Shown piece after piece: positions 49,332-59,072 of a DNA stretch of 64,000 bases. The notes under the pieces are model-generated. The model saw nothing but the letters and a program-made list of their open reading frames with translations, made no database searches and was not told the DNA's origin. Made by a program: the position numbers and the translations under genes. Position 1 is the first letter of the stretch. The number at the start of each line of letters is the position of its first letter. This stretch comes from Plotosus lineatus (taxonomy: Eukaryota > Chordata > Actinopteri > Siluriformes > Plotosidae): positions 39,740,064 through 39,804,063 of the forward strand of contig CM045734.1 in assembly GCA_024760905.1 (NCBI GenBank), in the 5' to 3' direction.

Positions 49332-52300
49332 TTTTTTTTTTTTTTTTCTAACTAGGATTGCATTCCAATGATCACTACAATATGATAAGTAGTAATTGAT
49401 GAATTACCTTGGTGTTTGTGCCAGCCTAAAGACATTTTTTTTTTTTTTTTATTTTGGAGATGGAGCATCCTCCTCCCATCCCCCCACCACCCAAGCAAGG
49501 CACCAAGCTGTGAGTGAGAAAAGGGATAACTGGTCACTGCCATAGTCTTGAAACTCTGTCGAGTTCAGACCTTAAACCAATTAGCCCTGACTTGTATATT
49601 AAATGAAATAAACAACAAAAAAAAATTAACATTATTCTGATCATTTTGGAATGAAAATAAAAGTGTACAAGACGGTGTTGAGGCCAGTGATGTTGTATGG
49701 TTTAGAGACAGTGGCCCTGGGGAAAAGACAGGAGGCAGAGCTGGAGGTAGCAGAGATGAAAATGTTGAGGTTCTCTTTGGGAGTAACGAGGATGGATAGT
49801 ATCAGGAATGAGCACATCAGAGGGACAGCACATGTAAGAGGTTTTGGAGACAAAGTCAGAGAGGCTAGATTGAGATGGTTTGGACATGTACAGAGGAGGA
49901 TCCCACTCCCCATCAAAAGGATGCATGCATCCTCCAGCTGATACACCAGCATTGTCTGGGGTCCTTCCAACAACTAGGCAACCAGCCATCCACAGAAAAG
50001 ACTGTATTGTGTTTTCTCGCTGAAGGGAAAATGTTCATGCTGTGAAGTTTATTACTTTATGGAAAATTACAGGTTTATATACTTTTGTAACAAATAGATG
50101 CAATTTCTGCTGTGAATGTTGCTTCTCTATTCTGAGAGGCCAGTGTAGTGTCTGACCTTGCTCTATGAAACTTTTTATCTAATTTTTGATACAGTCCAGC
50201 TGCTCCTAGATACTGTAGACTTGTTTTTCTTAGTACTGATGACCCCCCCCCCCCCCCTTAGACTTACCAGCTTCAACCAGTTCCTCACTTACTGCAGGGA
50301 ACCAACTTAGAGCTGTATATAGGTGTACTTCACCATTGTGTTTCGCGGGATTCGTCAAAAAAGACTGTGGGTTTTTATGCGGACCGCTGTCTTTTCACGA
50401 CTCGCTCCAGAGCGCTCTGGGTGACACAGACGAATCAATCCTTGAGGAGTACTCGTGTGGGCCGATTCAGTAACCTAACACTGTGCCATGTGTTTGTTTG
50501 CAGAAGGGAGTGGTGCTGCTCACATGATGGAGAGACAGAGTATTTCATGCATAAAACCTCAATTTATTACTTTAATGGGTATTTTCTTGTTAATTTTGCA
50601 AAAATGACTACCATATTGTTTGCAAAAAAATGAATAAAATACAGCATGAGTGGATATTGAATTAACGTTACGCTACAGTGAGTGACTGCATACTATAAAT
50701 TGCAACGTCTCAGTAAAAAACAACTACCATAGCCTATAAATTGCACCATTAAATGAGACTTACCTGTAAGTTGATTTGATATTTGATTGTGATTACACCG
50801 ACCTATGAAGTACTGAGGGATTACGTGAGATGCGCAGAATATCAGGTTTTAGAGTGTAGAAATATGATTTCCCAGCCAGGGTGGAAAGGGTGGGCACGTA
50901 ATCCCTCAGTCCTTCATAGGTCGGTGGAATCACAATCAAATATCAACTTACAGGTAAGTCTCATTTAATTGTGCAATTCCACCTCCCTATTCCGTCCTAT
51001 CGGGACTACGTGAGCTATTTAGAGTAAAATCATATTTCCATCAATTTCATCAAGCCCAATCTTAGTTCAATATTTAACATTTATTTTGTGAAAATGCACA
51101 AGTTAACTCAGTCATATAAGTAAACATTCCTGATAATTCAGGAAAACATGCAAACCTTATGGCGAGATGATCAAATACCAACATTGGATGCAGAATTTAA
51201 AAGAGCACGACTGAAACTACTGTCATGAGAAGCTGGTTTGTTATAAAACTGTCTGAACACGCATTCACTGCTCCAACCTGCCGTCCGCAGAACCGTTTAA
51301 ATTGGCACATTGAAGGCTAATGCTGCACTAGTAGAGGCTGATCATACACTGTGTGCTTTGAATATTGACAGATCAATAACTGCACTTTTGAGAACCTGCT
51401 TTATCCATCTACTTATAGTGTCTTCGCTCACTCTTTTGTGAGGCCTAGTAATGCTTATGAACAAAGCTGTCTCGTTTCCTCTGAGGTCACGAGTCATATC
51501 CAGATATAGCTTCATCACACTGACAATGCACAGTCTCTGATCAGGCGTATAGCTCTGGAGAGAGAGTTCATCATTGTTCTTCCTCACGAGAATTCTCATT
51601 CTGAGAATCACGTTCTTGGTGAAAACCAGTTCGAGTCTGTTTGAGGAGAGCCCCAAATCTAATTTTAACACTTCTTTTCCTTTCGGATTTTCCCTTCAGG
51701 GGTCGCCACAGCGAATCATCTGCCTCCATCTCACCCTGTCCTTTGCATCTTCTTCTCTTACACCAACGACCTTCATGTCCTCCTTCACCACATCCATGAA
51801 TCGTCTCTTTGGTCTTCCTCTAGACCTTTTGCCTGGTAGTTCCAGCCTCAGCATCCTATTACCAATATACTCACTATCCCTCCTCTGTACATGTCCAAAC
51901 CATCTCAATCTAGCCTCTCTGACTTTGTCTCCAAAACGTCTTACATGTGCTGTCCCTCTGATGTGCTCATTCCGAATCCTATCTATCCTCGTTACTCCCA
52001 AAGAGAACCTCAACATTTTCATCTCTGCTACCTCCAACTCTGCCTCCTGTCTTTTCCCCAGGGCCACTGTTTCTAACCCATACAACATCGTTGGCCTCAA
52101 CACCGCCTTGTACACTTTTCCTTTCATTCTTGCCGATACCCTCCTATCACACATCACACGGACACTTTTCTCCAACCATTCCAACCTGCCTGCACACGCT
52201 TCTTGACCTCTTTTCCACACTCTCCATTGCTCTGGATTGTTGAGCCTAGGTACTTAAAATCCTCCACCTTCCTTATCTCTGCTCCCTGTAATCTCACCGT

Positions 52301-55300
52301 TCCTCTTGGGTCCTTGTCATTCATGCACATGTATTCTGTCTTACTGAGGCTAACCTTCATTCCCCTCCTTTCCAGGGCATACCTCCACCTCTCTAGATTT
52401 TCCTGCACTTGTTCTCTGCTCTCACTACAGATCACGATGTCATCTGCAAACATCATAGTCCATGGGGAATCTTGTCTAACCTCGTCTGTCAGCCTGTCCA
52501 TCACCATAGCAAACAAGAAGGGGCTGAGAGCTGACCCTTGATGCAGTCCCACCTCCACCTTGAACTCTTGTGTCACACCGACAGTACACCTCACCACTGT
52601 CTTACATCTCTCATACATGTCCTGCACCACTCTAACATACTTCTCTGCCACTCCAGACTTCCTCATGCAATACCACAGTTCTTCTCTCAGCACCCTGTCA
52701 TATGCTTTCTCCAGATCCACAAAGGCACAGTGCAGCTCCCTCTGACCTTCTCTGTACTTCTCCATTAACATCCTCAAGGCAAACACTGCATCTGTGGTGC
52801 TCTTTCTTGGCATGAAACCAAACTGTTGTTCACAAATGCTGACTTCTGCCCTTAGTCTAGCTTCCACTATTCTTTCCCATAACTTCATCGTATGGCTCAT
52901 CAACTTTATCCCTCTGTAGTTGCCACAACTCTGCACGTCTCCCTTGTTCTTAAAAATGGGCACCAGCACACTTCTCCTCCATTCCTCTGGCATCCTCTCA
53001 CTCTCTAAGACCTTGTTAAATGTTCTTGTCAGAAAATCTACTGCTACCTCTCCTAGACACTTCCATACCTCCACAGGTATATCATCAGGACCAACTGCCT
53101 TTCCATTCTTCATCCTCTTCAATGCCCTCCTCACGTCACCCTTACTAATCTTTGCTACTTCCTGGTCCTCAACAGTCACCTCTTCTACTCTTTTTTCTCT
53201 CTCATTTTCCTCATTCATCAGCTCTTCAAAGTACTTTTTCCATCTTCCCAGCACACTTCTGTCATCAGTCAATACATTTCCCTCTCTGTCCTTTATCAAT
53301 CTAACTTGCTGCACGTCCTTCCCATCTCTATTTCTCTGCTGTGCCAACCTATATAAATCATTTTCTCCCTCCTTACTTTCCAACCGAGCATACAAGTCAT
53401 CAAACGCGCTCTGTTTGGCCTTTGACACTGCTACCTTTGCCTTACGCTGTGTCTCCCTGTACTCCTGTTTACTCTCTTCGGTTTTCTCAATGTCCCACTT
53501 CTTCTTAGCTAATCTCTTCCTTTGTACACACTCCTGCACTTCCTCATTCCACCACCAAGTCTCCTTATCTACTTGTCTCCCTGATCACATTAGCTGTAGT
53601 TGTCCAGTCATCTGGAAGCACTTCCTGACCACCCAAAGCCTGTTTCAACTCCAAATCTAATTTTAACACAATCATCTGAAATATCTACATTTCTAATGTC
53701 AATAAGATGGAGTGCCTGAATTCTTTGCCCTGATAAGAGCAGGGTAAGCATGGACAACTTAAGTGACAATCCTTTTAATAATTCACGTCAATTGATCTCT
53801 CATACAACAAGACATGCTGTACAGTCCAAGTGACATTATATCTAGGTAGGGCAGGTCTGATATTAAAAATGCACCGCATGAATCTGATCACTAGTGGATG
53901 TTTTCCAAAGGGAGTATCTCCAACAGTTATTAAATTAGATAAAGTTGATCTTGCTGTATTAATTGTAGAGTATCCAAAACCAGAGTCATATAACACTGAC
54001 CATAAATGTAAAGCCTCACCCAAAGGTGGTGAAAAGGGGATCAACACCCCTTGCAATGCAAAAAAACAACCACTTTCGGTAATATGTCTCATATTGCTGG
54101 TGTGTCGAATGTCTCCGTGACTGCAGGATAATGTTTCTAACTGATGGTGAAAGGCCCGGACTTTCCAAGCCTTCTGTGACAGCCTGAATGCTGCTAGTTT
54201 GAGTTTCTTGTGGAGCGGATGTCGAAACTGTGGCCGATTGAGGAGCCGTAACAGGGATTGAGATTTTGGCAGCAATCTTGGACAGTCTATTGACAATTCC
54301 AGTAACTTCATAAATCAAAACTGAGTTGTCCATAATGGTGCTACCATGAGCACTTCTGCCTCTTCGTTAATTACTTTGTGCAGAACTCTGCCAATCACAC
54401 TGAAAGGGCAAAATATATAGTCACAAGAATTTCCCCAAAACACAGTAAAAGCATCAACAGCTTCTGCACCGGGTCAGGGTACCAAGATATGTATCTGTTC
54501 AATTGTGTATTTAATCTGGAAGCAAACAGTTCTCTAACCAGCTTCCAAACACATCACACATTTTGTGTAAACACCTGTTTATTTAAGTGCCATTCTTTGT
54601 CATCTGGGAACTTCCTTGCAAACTCATCTGCTTCATAATTACACACCCCAGGCAAATGAGCAGCTGCCAACCAAATATTCCTGTCAGTGGCCCATAGTGA
54701 CAGTTCCCTTGTGGCATTGTTGCATCCAACCTTCATCCCACCCATATTGTTAATATAGGACACCGCTGTTGTATTATCTAACATTAGCCTGATATGAATA
54801 TCTTGTCTGGGATGAAAAAAGAGTTTGTACACAGAAGAAAGCTGCATTTAGTTCCAAAATATTGATCTGAAGTTCACTTTCTTCAGGAGACCATAAACCC
54901 CTAGTACTAGTTTGATCCCAGGCTTTCACTCCTCCCCAACCAGTTTTTGATGCATCAGTCTTAACTACCACGTCTGGCTGAGGAACATGAATTGGTTTGG
55001 GGGCAATTGCCTGTTTTGTTTATCCACCAAGTCAAATCATTCACACAATCTGAATCAAGCAAAACTGTAGAGTCAACATTGCCTTTAGCTGATTTCACAG
55101 CATGATGTTTGAGAATTTCAATTCGCTTGAAGAAAACAGGGGCATGTTTCATTCTTCGTACAGCCACATTAAATTGACCAATCAAAACAGCCAAATCTCT
55201 GATGGTGACTCGTTCACCATTTAGTAATTCCAAACATTTTTGAAGAATTTTGCTCTTCTTGTCCTCCGTCAATGTAACAGTCATGCTCTCGCTGTTGATA

Positions 55301-58300
55301 ACAAATCCAAGGTATGTAATTTCTTTAGTTGGGGTAAGAGCAGACTTATTGGGATGTACAGTAAAGCCTCAATTGTCAAGATGTTTCACTGTGGTCGCTA
55401 CATTTTCCTTACAGTGTTGTTTTGTCAAACTAATCAAAAGAGAGTCATCAATGTAGGAGGTGTTTGGAAACCCCTGACTTCTAAGCGATGGAGACTGGTT
55501 TCACCAGCTCAGTAAAGATTCTAGGTGCAGATGCAAGCCCATTTGGAAGACAAGTAAACTGAAATAAAGTCTCATTCCAGACAAATCTCAAATATTTCCT
55601 ATCTTCATTCATTACTGGAATACTAAACTAGGCGTCCTTTAAATCTTCAGAGACAAAATAGCAGTCCTTTTCCCTACAGAAAATGGCAGATTTCAACACT
55701 GTCATTCAATGTTTTGAGCTTCAAATTGATTCTTAAGGAGCCATTTTTCTTGATGCAAGAAAATATTTGATATAAATTCCCCATCTACATGTTCACATGC
55801 CTCTATGATACCTTTGTCATAAATGTTGGAAAGTTCTTCTGTAATGAGCATGCTCTGATTCTTTGTAAACTTAATAGCATTAGGGAGAGTCGGCTGGGAT
55901 GGTGTTGTAGTAAAATCTATATCTACACCCTCAATATTCGATAATATCCGAGGATCAGATGAAATGTCAGCCCATTTACTTGCAAAATGTTGCACTTTCC
56001 CAGCAGAAAAGTTTTCAGGAGTGTTTATCACAAAAAACTCCTCAGGTATGTGCCTCACCTTGTTACATTTTAATAATTCAGCCTTTACTTGCGGAACCCT
56101 TCGTCCCTCTGACGCTTCTGTAAAAAAGTGTTCTGTCCTTTTCCAGCACCCCGACTTTGCTTATCTGTGTAGCTGTGGTCTTTCTTGAAATTTCGTTGGC
56201 GGTAACCTCCAGAACCACTGTTGGTATATGGATGAAACCGTGGCTTGTCCTGACGATATCTTGGTCTGTCGGACACAAAAACTTTCTTTCTCATCTGTTT
56301 AGAGTCTCTAATGTTCTTTATTTTCTTATGCAGCTCATCGCCAAACAAATACTTACTGGTGGTTATCATACCAGAAGTACAAAGGCGCTTATATGGCCCA
56401 GTCAAGTCCTGCTTAAGTGCATCACGCCTTTCCACATTCATGTCTGCTTGTGCACCTGTCAACATTCTGAGCCCATCTGTTATTTTCTGCAAAGCTACTT
56501 TGCTGTTCAAGTCATTGCGCTGTATTATGCTGGTCATCAGCATGTCGGTAACTTGAATGATGGGGATTCTGGATTTAACCAGTATGCCTTGCCCATGTTG
56601 CACTTTTATGTCTCTTGTTTTACTGTATGCTTTCGCCTCATGCCAGATTTCTTCATTTACTTTCGGCACCACTAAGCCTTTACAATTCTTGGGATAAAAA
56701 TATTTGTCCATGAGGACCTTCAACTTTTGTGAAATTTTTCGCTTTGGCTAGTCCATCCCCAATCGACTTCACTACGCTAACTCCAGTTTTATACCATCTG
56801 AAGTCTTTTCATCGTCACCAAAGAAATCTGCAAATTCGTTCATTAATGAAGACATGAACGAGGCATCATTCCCACAAACCTGAGACACTAACGCAGGGGT
56901 GGGAAATCTTATCCGCAAAGGGCCGGTGTGGGTGCAGGTTTTCACTTCAACCAAACAATAGCCACACCTTCCACCTGTTTCCACCAAACAATAGCCACAC
57001 CTTCCACCTGTTTCCGCCAATCACTGATCATCAAAAGAAAAGGGGAAGAAAAAAAAAACCTAGATTGGAAGTTACTGTTCCAATTCTGAAGTGGGGCCAT
57101 CTTGGTGAGATCACATTACTGTTTAAGACTTAAAGCAAGGTCTTCCCACACCGACCCTTTGCAGATAAGATTGCCCACCCTTGCACTAACGTATCAAATT
57201 CATCGCTGCCTTCCTCGTCTGTAGAAGTGGTGTCGCCTTCCGTCATTGTTTACTTCCACCTGGCACACAATCGGAAATGGTCAGGAGTTTCCATCACTGT
57301 GAAAAGTTGGCAAATTTCTTCCAACATTTTCTAAAGTCTTTCCCATTTTCCGTATAGCTGCAGCCTGGGTCACTTGATTTTTTACCATAAAATCTAACAG
57401 TTTCATGAGATGGTTATCAGCGGTGACCTCACCTTCCTTGCTGCTCAGTGGCTTGTCGCCTCGAGCTTTGGCCGAAACTAGATCATCAGGGGTCTCTCCA
57501 CCCGATTCAATTTCTCCATCTGAGGCAGCAATGTCCTCGACGTTTGGCTGCTCTTTCCTTTCACATGAGGATTTGATTCTCTTTCCACTTTTGGAAATTG
57601 ACAGCATGCTCTGTACAATGCCAAATGCTCCCTCATGAGCCTCTACCCCCTCGGGGTTGTTGCTGGACACCCTACTGTTCTAGCCCTTTAGGCTGACCAG
57701 GGCCCACAGCCGTTTTGGTCAAATTCACAGCTGTCGTTCAAGCAAACCAGCTAAAAGTCTCAAAGTGATTTTAAACAATGAATCACACTCAGGCCTCAAA
57801 ACGTTTTTCGAACTTCCACTTCTAACGAGAGAAATTTCAAAAAACGTAGCAGATAAAAAGTTTGTTAAACACTGATGTTCTATTCACATTAACTGATATT
57901 CTGTGACTGCGTAGTCTCCCGTAGTCCCGATAGGACGGAATAGGGAGGTGGAATTAGTGTTCATCGAGCACATTAAAACCTAGTTCAACATGTCCCAGAA
58001 TGCATTTGCTTGGAAAAAAAAAGTGAGGGGGGGCTCACACTGTATGAATGGGTGAAAGTTGCTTTTCGGAGGCGTTCTGGTAGAAGAGTTCTGTATGTTT
58101 CTTACCGGCACGGCATTCCAGTACGTTCCGGTTTACTTTCACCTCAACTCCGAACCAAGTACTTCTGCATCCAGACGGTTTCAATGGCTCTCTTGGCTCT
58201 CATTATGCCAATGGCCTATTACAGAGGGTCATTAAAACACAAGTGCCTACTTTCTATGGAATGACCCTATCGGTGTCACAAGTAACATCAGTCTTCACGT

Positions 58301-58830
58301 ATATTTTTAAAAGAAAAAGAACTACCTAAAGGATGAGTAAAAATTACTTTTAGAAAAGTGTCTCTAACACAAGACAACACTCATAGGGAAAAATAATATA
58401 TTCGTCAACGTGCAAGAGTAACTCCAATACATTTTGATTCTGTGACGATGCTCATTTTTTCCCCGTGGACTCCGATTAGTAGGTGGGAAAACTTGGCAAG
58501 AAAAAGTTTCAGCTAATCAAGCACAAGCAAAATGTTAGCCATGTTTAATGCTTCATTCTTTTCTTTCTAGGCTTCTGGAGTGAACAGGACTTGAGCAGGC
58601 CATTTGTTTCGCAGGCTGTAATCACAGATGGGCAATACTTCTCTTTCTTCTGCTATCAGCTCAACACTCTGGCCCTGAGTTCATTCTCCATTCCCAACAA
58701 CCCACGTAAGAATCTGTGCTGGGGGACCAACAGCCTGCGCCTCTATGACAAAATTACCGATGGAGATGTGATTGGCTGGAATGATGACACATTTAAACTC
58801 CTTGTGAAGTTTTTATTGAACAGACCATGA
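40638..58830 (+). CDS. mrps30: Mitochondrial ribosomal protein S30 (mL65), complete, 5 exons
   Basis: Structural protein of the mitochondrial ribosome (named S30, now placed in the large subunit as mL65; also known as PDCD9). Exons 40638-41187, 43602-43747, 43877-43982, 45972-46148 and 58571-58830 have GT and AG borders, consistent phases (1, 0, 1, 1) and total 1239 bp (412 aa plus stop). The N-terminus is basic, as in a mitochondrial presequence. Conserved blocks are [83 protein letters not shown] and [10 protein letters not shown]. Poly(A) signal AATAAA at 58877-58882. The last intron is 12.4 kb because of transposon load. Confidence 0.95.
41470..42985 (+). mobile_element. Tc1-like transposon, degenerate
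   Basis: Ends include CAAAAAAATTGGGACACTAT (left) and a subterminal block that is inverted between 41575-41625 and 42770-42830 (TTGTTGACACCATGAAATTT). The interior has transposase traces. The second catalytic Asp block is [16 protein letters not shown] at about 42455-42500, preceded by [14 protein letters not shown]. Frame shifts and stops are frequent and the Glu block is broken. Lies in mrps30 intron 1. Confidence 0.8.
43024..43327 (-). repeat. tRNA-derived SINE, family 2
   Basis: Minus-strand copy; head at 43255-43327 (reverse complement of GGCGTAGTGGTTAGGGTGC). The 3' part of another copy is at 44065-44118, cut off by the MITE end at 44121. Lies in mrps30 intron 1. Confidence 0.87.
43602..43747 (+). 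CDS. mrps30: mrps30 exon 2
   Basis: Acceptor TTGATTACAG and donor GTATGT. Encodes [20 protein letters not shown] to IRIRQQLPE. Confidence 0.94.
43877..43982 (+). CDS. mrps30: mrps30 exon 3
   Basis: Acceptor TTTCTGTAG and donor GTTTGT. Encodes [20 protein letters not shown] to YENHIST. Confidence 0.93.
44121..44335. mobile_element. Half of a CAGGGATCCCT MITE
   Basis: Left end TA-CAGGGATCCCTCGTTACTT and interior like 47691-48209, but the right half is missing. The sequence switches to another MITE at 44336. Confidence 0.7.
44336..45639. mobile_element. TA-flanked MITE with pogo-like ends (CAGTAGGCCCT), long inverted repeats
   Basis: TA at 44334-44335 and 45640-45641. The ends match over about 120 bp as inverted repeats (GGTTCGGTTCCAGG / CCAGAACCGAACCCC, then CCGGAAGTAAAATACTATG). 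A second CAGTAGGCCCTTGACTATTC end lies at 44463, so one copy may be nested in or fused with another. The interior has only short frames. Lies in mrps30 intron 3. Confidence 0.83.
45972..46148 (+). CDS. mrps30: mrps30 exon 4
   Basis: Acceptor T-tract plus TAG; donor GTGAGT. Encodes [20 protein letters not shown] to [10 protein letters not shown]. Confidence 0.95.
46257..47097. mobile_element. MITE with pogo-like ends (CAGTCGGCCCTC)
   Basis: Left end CAGTCGGCCCTCTACTTAC and right end GTAAGTAAAGGGGCGACTG followed by TA; the left flank is TC, probably mutated. The interior includes CA/TC microsatellite runs (46471-46545) and a TCCTGGCCAATGGGAGGCC block like that of the 3594 and 30050 elements. 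In mrps30 intron 4. Confidence 0.72.
47691..48209. mobile_element. TA-flanked MITE (CAGGGATCCCT ends)
   Basis: TA at 47689-47690 and 48210-48211. Left end CAGGGATCCCTTACTTTCC, right end AAGTAGCGAGGGAACCCTG. Best complete copy of this family in the window. Confidence 0.82.
48252..48999. mobile_element. TA-flanked MITE (CAGTGAGTCGTCAACTTACG ends)
   Basis: TA at 48250-48251 and 49000-49001. The inverted ends CAGTGAGTCGTCAACTTACG and GAAGTCGACGACTCACTG match well. No transposase. Flanked on both sides by (GT/AT)n runs. Confidence 0.82.
49009..49330. repeat. AT/GT microsatellites with unassigned spacer
   Basis: (GT)n and (AT)n at 49009-49074, unassigned sequence, then (AT)n and a T tract at 49276-49347. 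Confidence 0.85.
49651..49902 (+). mobile_element. RTE-type LINE internal fragment
   Basis: Encodes [20 protein letters not shown] to [10 protein letters not shown] in one open frame, then switches to unrelated sequence at about 49903. Both ends are truncated, unlike a normal LINE insertion, so a later deletion or rearrangement is likely. Confidence 0.87.
49905..50750. other. Unannotated mrps30 intron sequence
   Basis: No supported gene. Contains a C tract at 50245-50258. Confidence 0.35.
50752..50974. repeat. Large hairpin made of DIRS-like terminal repeats
   Basis: The arms of about 75 bp at 50752-50835 and 50893-50970 are inverted copies around a 60-bp loop. They include ACCGACCTATGAAG and GAGGGATTACGTGAG. 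That layout aligns with the terminal repeat of the adjacent DIRS element (ACCTCCCTATTCCG and GGGACTACGTGAG). This is probably the remnant of a related element reduced to its ends. Confidence 0.65.
51696..52220 (-). pseudogene. RTE reverse transcriptase C-terminus (frameshifted)
   Basis: 174 codons in the second frame: [60 protein letters not shown] and [20 protein letters not shown]. In the copy at 37350 these are joined to the upstream frame. Confidence 0.92.
52154..53539 (-). pseudogene. RTE reverse transcriptase ORF
   Basis: 461 codons without a stop. A lysine/glutamate-rich linker (about residues 1-100) precedes the RT palm and fingers. Motifs: [58 protein letters not shown] and FADD. 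Ends by frameshift at ..[10 protein letters not shown]. Confidence 0.92.
54554..56058 (-). pseudogene. DIRS reverse transcriptase / RNase H
   Basis: RT start in 56058-55702 ([20 protein letters not shown]). A badly mutated stretch follows. The catalytic [15 protein letters not shown] lies at about 55430-55460. The thumb is at 55284-54961 ([20 protein letters not shown]). RNase H follows with [13 protein letters not shown] (catalytic Asp), [11 protein letters not shown], and [16 protein letters not shown]. The RH-like domain has the DIRS-type order. Broken by a stop and frameshifts. Confidence 0.85.
56085..57670 (-). pseudogene. DIRS gag-like region
   Basis: First ORF 57670-57281 (130 codons, coiled-coil-like, acidic middle). 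A second ORF starts near 57246 ([18 protein letters not shown]), is interrupted by a 290-bp hAT MITE, and continues through [20 protein letters not shown], ..[17 protein letters not shown].. to a basic Arg/Gly/Tyr-rich C-terminus ([19 protein letters not shown]) likely to bind nucleic acid. Confidence 0.75.
56894..57183. mobile_element. hAT MITE (CAGGGGTGGGAAATCTTATC)
   Basis: Exact 8-bp duplication CACTAACG at 56886-56893 and 57184-57191. Ends CAGGGGTGGGAAATCTTATC and GATAAGATTGCCCACCCTTG. Contains two tandem copies of a 41-bp unit (CAAACAATAGCCACACCTTCC...). It interrupts the DIRS gag region. Confidence 0.9.
57960..58560. other. Unannotated mrps30 intron sequence
   Basis: Between the DIRS element and exon 5. 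No gene or repeat recognised. Confidence 0.35.
58571..58830 (+). CDS. mrps30: mrps30 exon 5 (stop)
   Basis: Acceptor TCTTTCTAG. Encodes [20 protein letters not shown] to KFLLNRP, then TGA at 58828-58830. Confidence 0.95.
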
Positions 58831-59072
58831 ATTGATTCAAGAGAGTGTAGAAATCTGCTGGAATTTTCCTAATAGAAATAAATATATATAATGTATATTA
58901 CTGTGTGTTGCAATAGTTATTTGAGATTAAGCATACATGCAATTAATGTTCACGAAAAAAAAATACTGTTGTAATTTCATGAATGGTTTTGGATTGCATT
59001 TTGTATTTAAGTAAAAAGCAGGAATTGTATGTGAAATATTGCAGAAGTTTAGGGAGCATATTCGTGCATATA

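Larger units (their letters stand above)
51672..53650 (-). mobile_element. RTE-type LINE, long 5'-truncated copy inside the DIRS element
   Basis: Exact 19-bp duplication CCAAATCTAATTTTAACAC at 51653-51671 and 53651-53669. The endonuclease is missing. The reverse transcriptase (461-codon ORF, 53539-52154) has [32 protein letters not shown] and [12 protein letters not shown]. One missing C at about 52158, compared with the copies at 15131 and 37790, shifts the frame into the second ORF (52220-51696), which ends GDP*. Otherwise it is the best-preserved copy here and probably recent. Confidence 0.95.
51342..54333 (-). pseudogene. DIRS tyrosine recombinase, split by an RTE LINE
   Basis: The N-terminal core-binding part is at 54333-53775 ([20 protein letters not shown]). 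The frame continues to [12 protein letters not shown], which holds the first catalytic Arg, then is cut by the LINE (51672-53650). It resumes at 51671 with [14 protein letters not shown]... and [18 protein letters not shown] followed by KAHS, near the conserved His/Arg box. The catalytic box after KAHS is degraded. Confidence 0.82.
50975..57955 (-). mobile_element. DIRS-type tyrosine-recombinase retrotransposon with nested insertions
   Basis: The outer ends AATTCCACCTCCCTATTCCG (50975 onward) and its inverted copy (ending 57955) match for 36 bp with no obvious target duplication, as expected for DIRS elements. In the minus direction the order is gag-like ORFs (57670-56085), RT with YIDD and RNase H (56058-54554), then a tyrosine recombinase (54333-51342). 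The recombinase is split by an RTE LINE and the gag by a hAT MITE. Several frameshifts and stops make it inactive. It fills most of mrps30 intron 4. Confidence 0.9.

Noticed and set aside
51574..52206. 210-codon plus-strand frame
   Set aside because: Antisense of the RTE LINE; the same Ser/Leu-rich shadow appears opposite every copy.
52920..53660. 246-codon plus-strand frame
   Set aside because: Antisense of the RTE reverse transcriptase; Ser/Leu/Phe-rich without motifs.
56157..56675. 172-codon plus-strand frame
   Set aside because: Antisense of the DIRS gag ORF.
50975..57955. Endogenous retrovirus
   Set aside because: Has a tyrosine recombinase, inverted ends and no envelope, protease or LTRs; fits DIRS, not a retrovirus.
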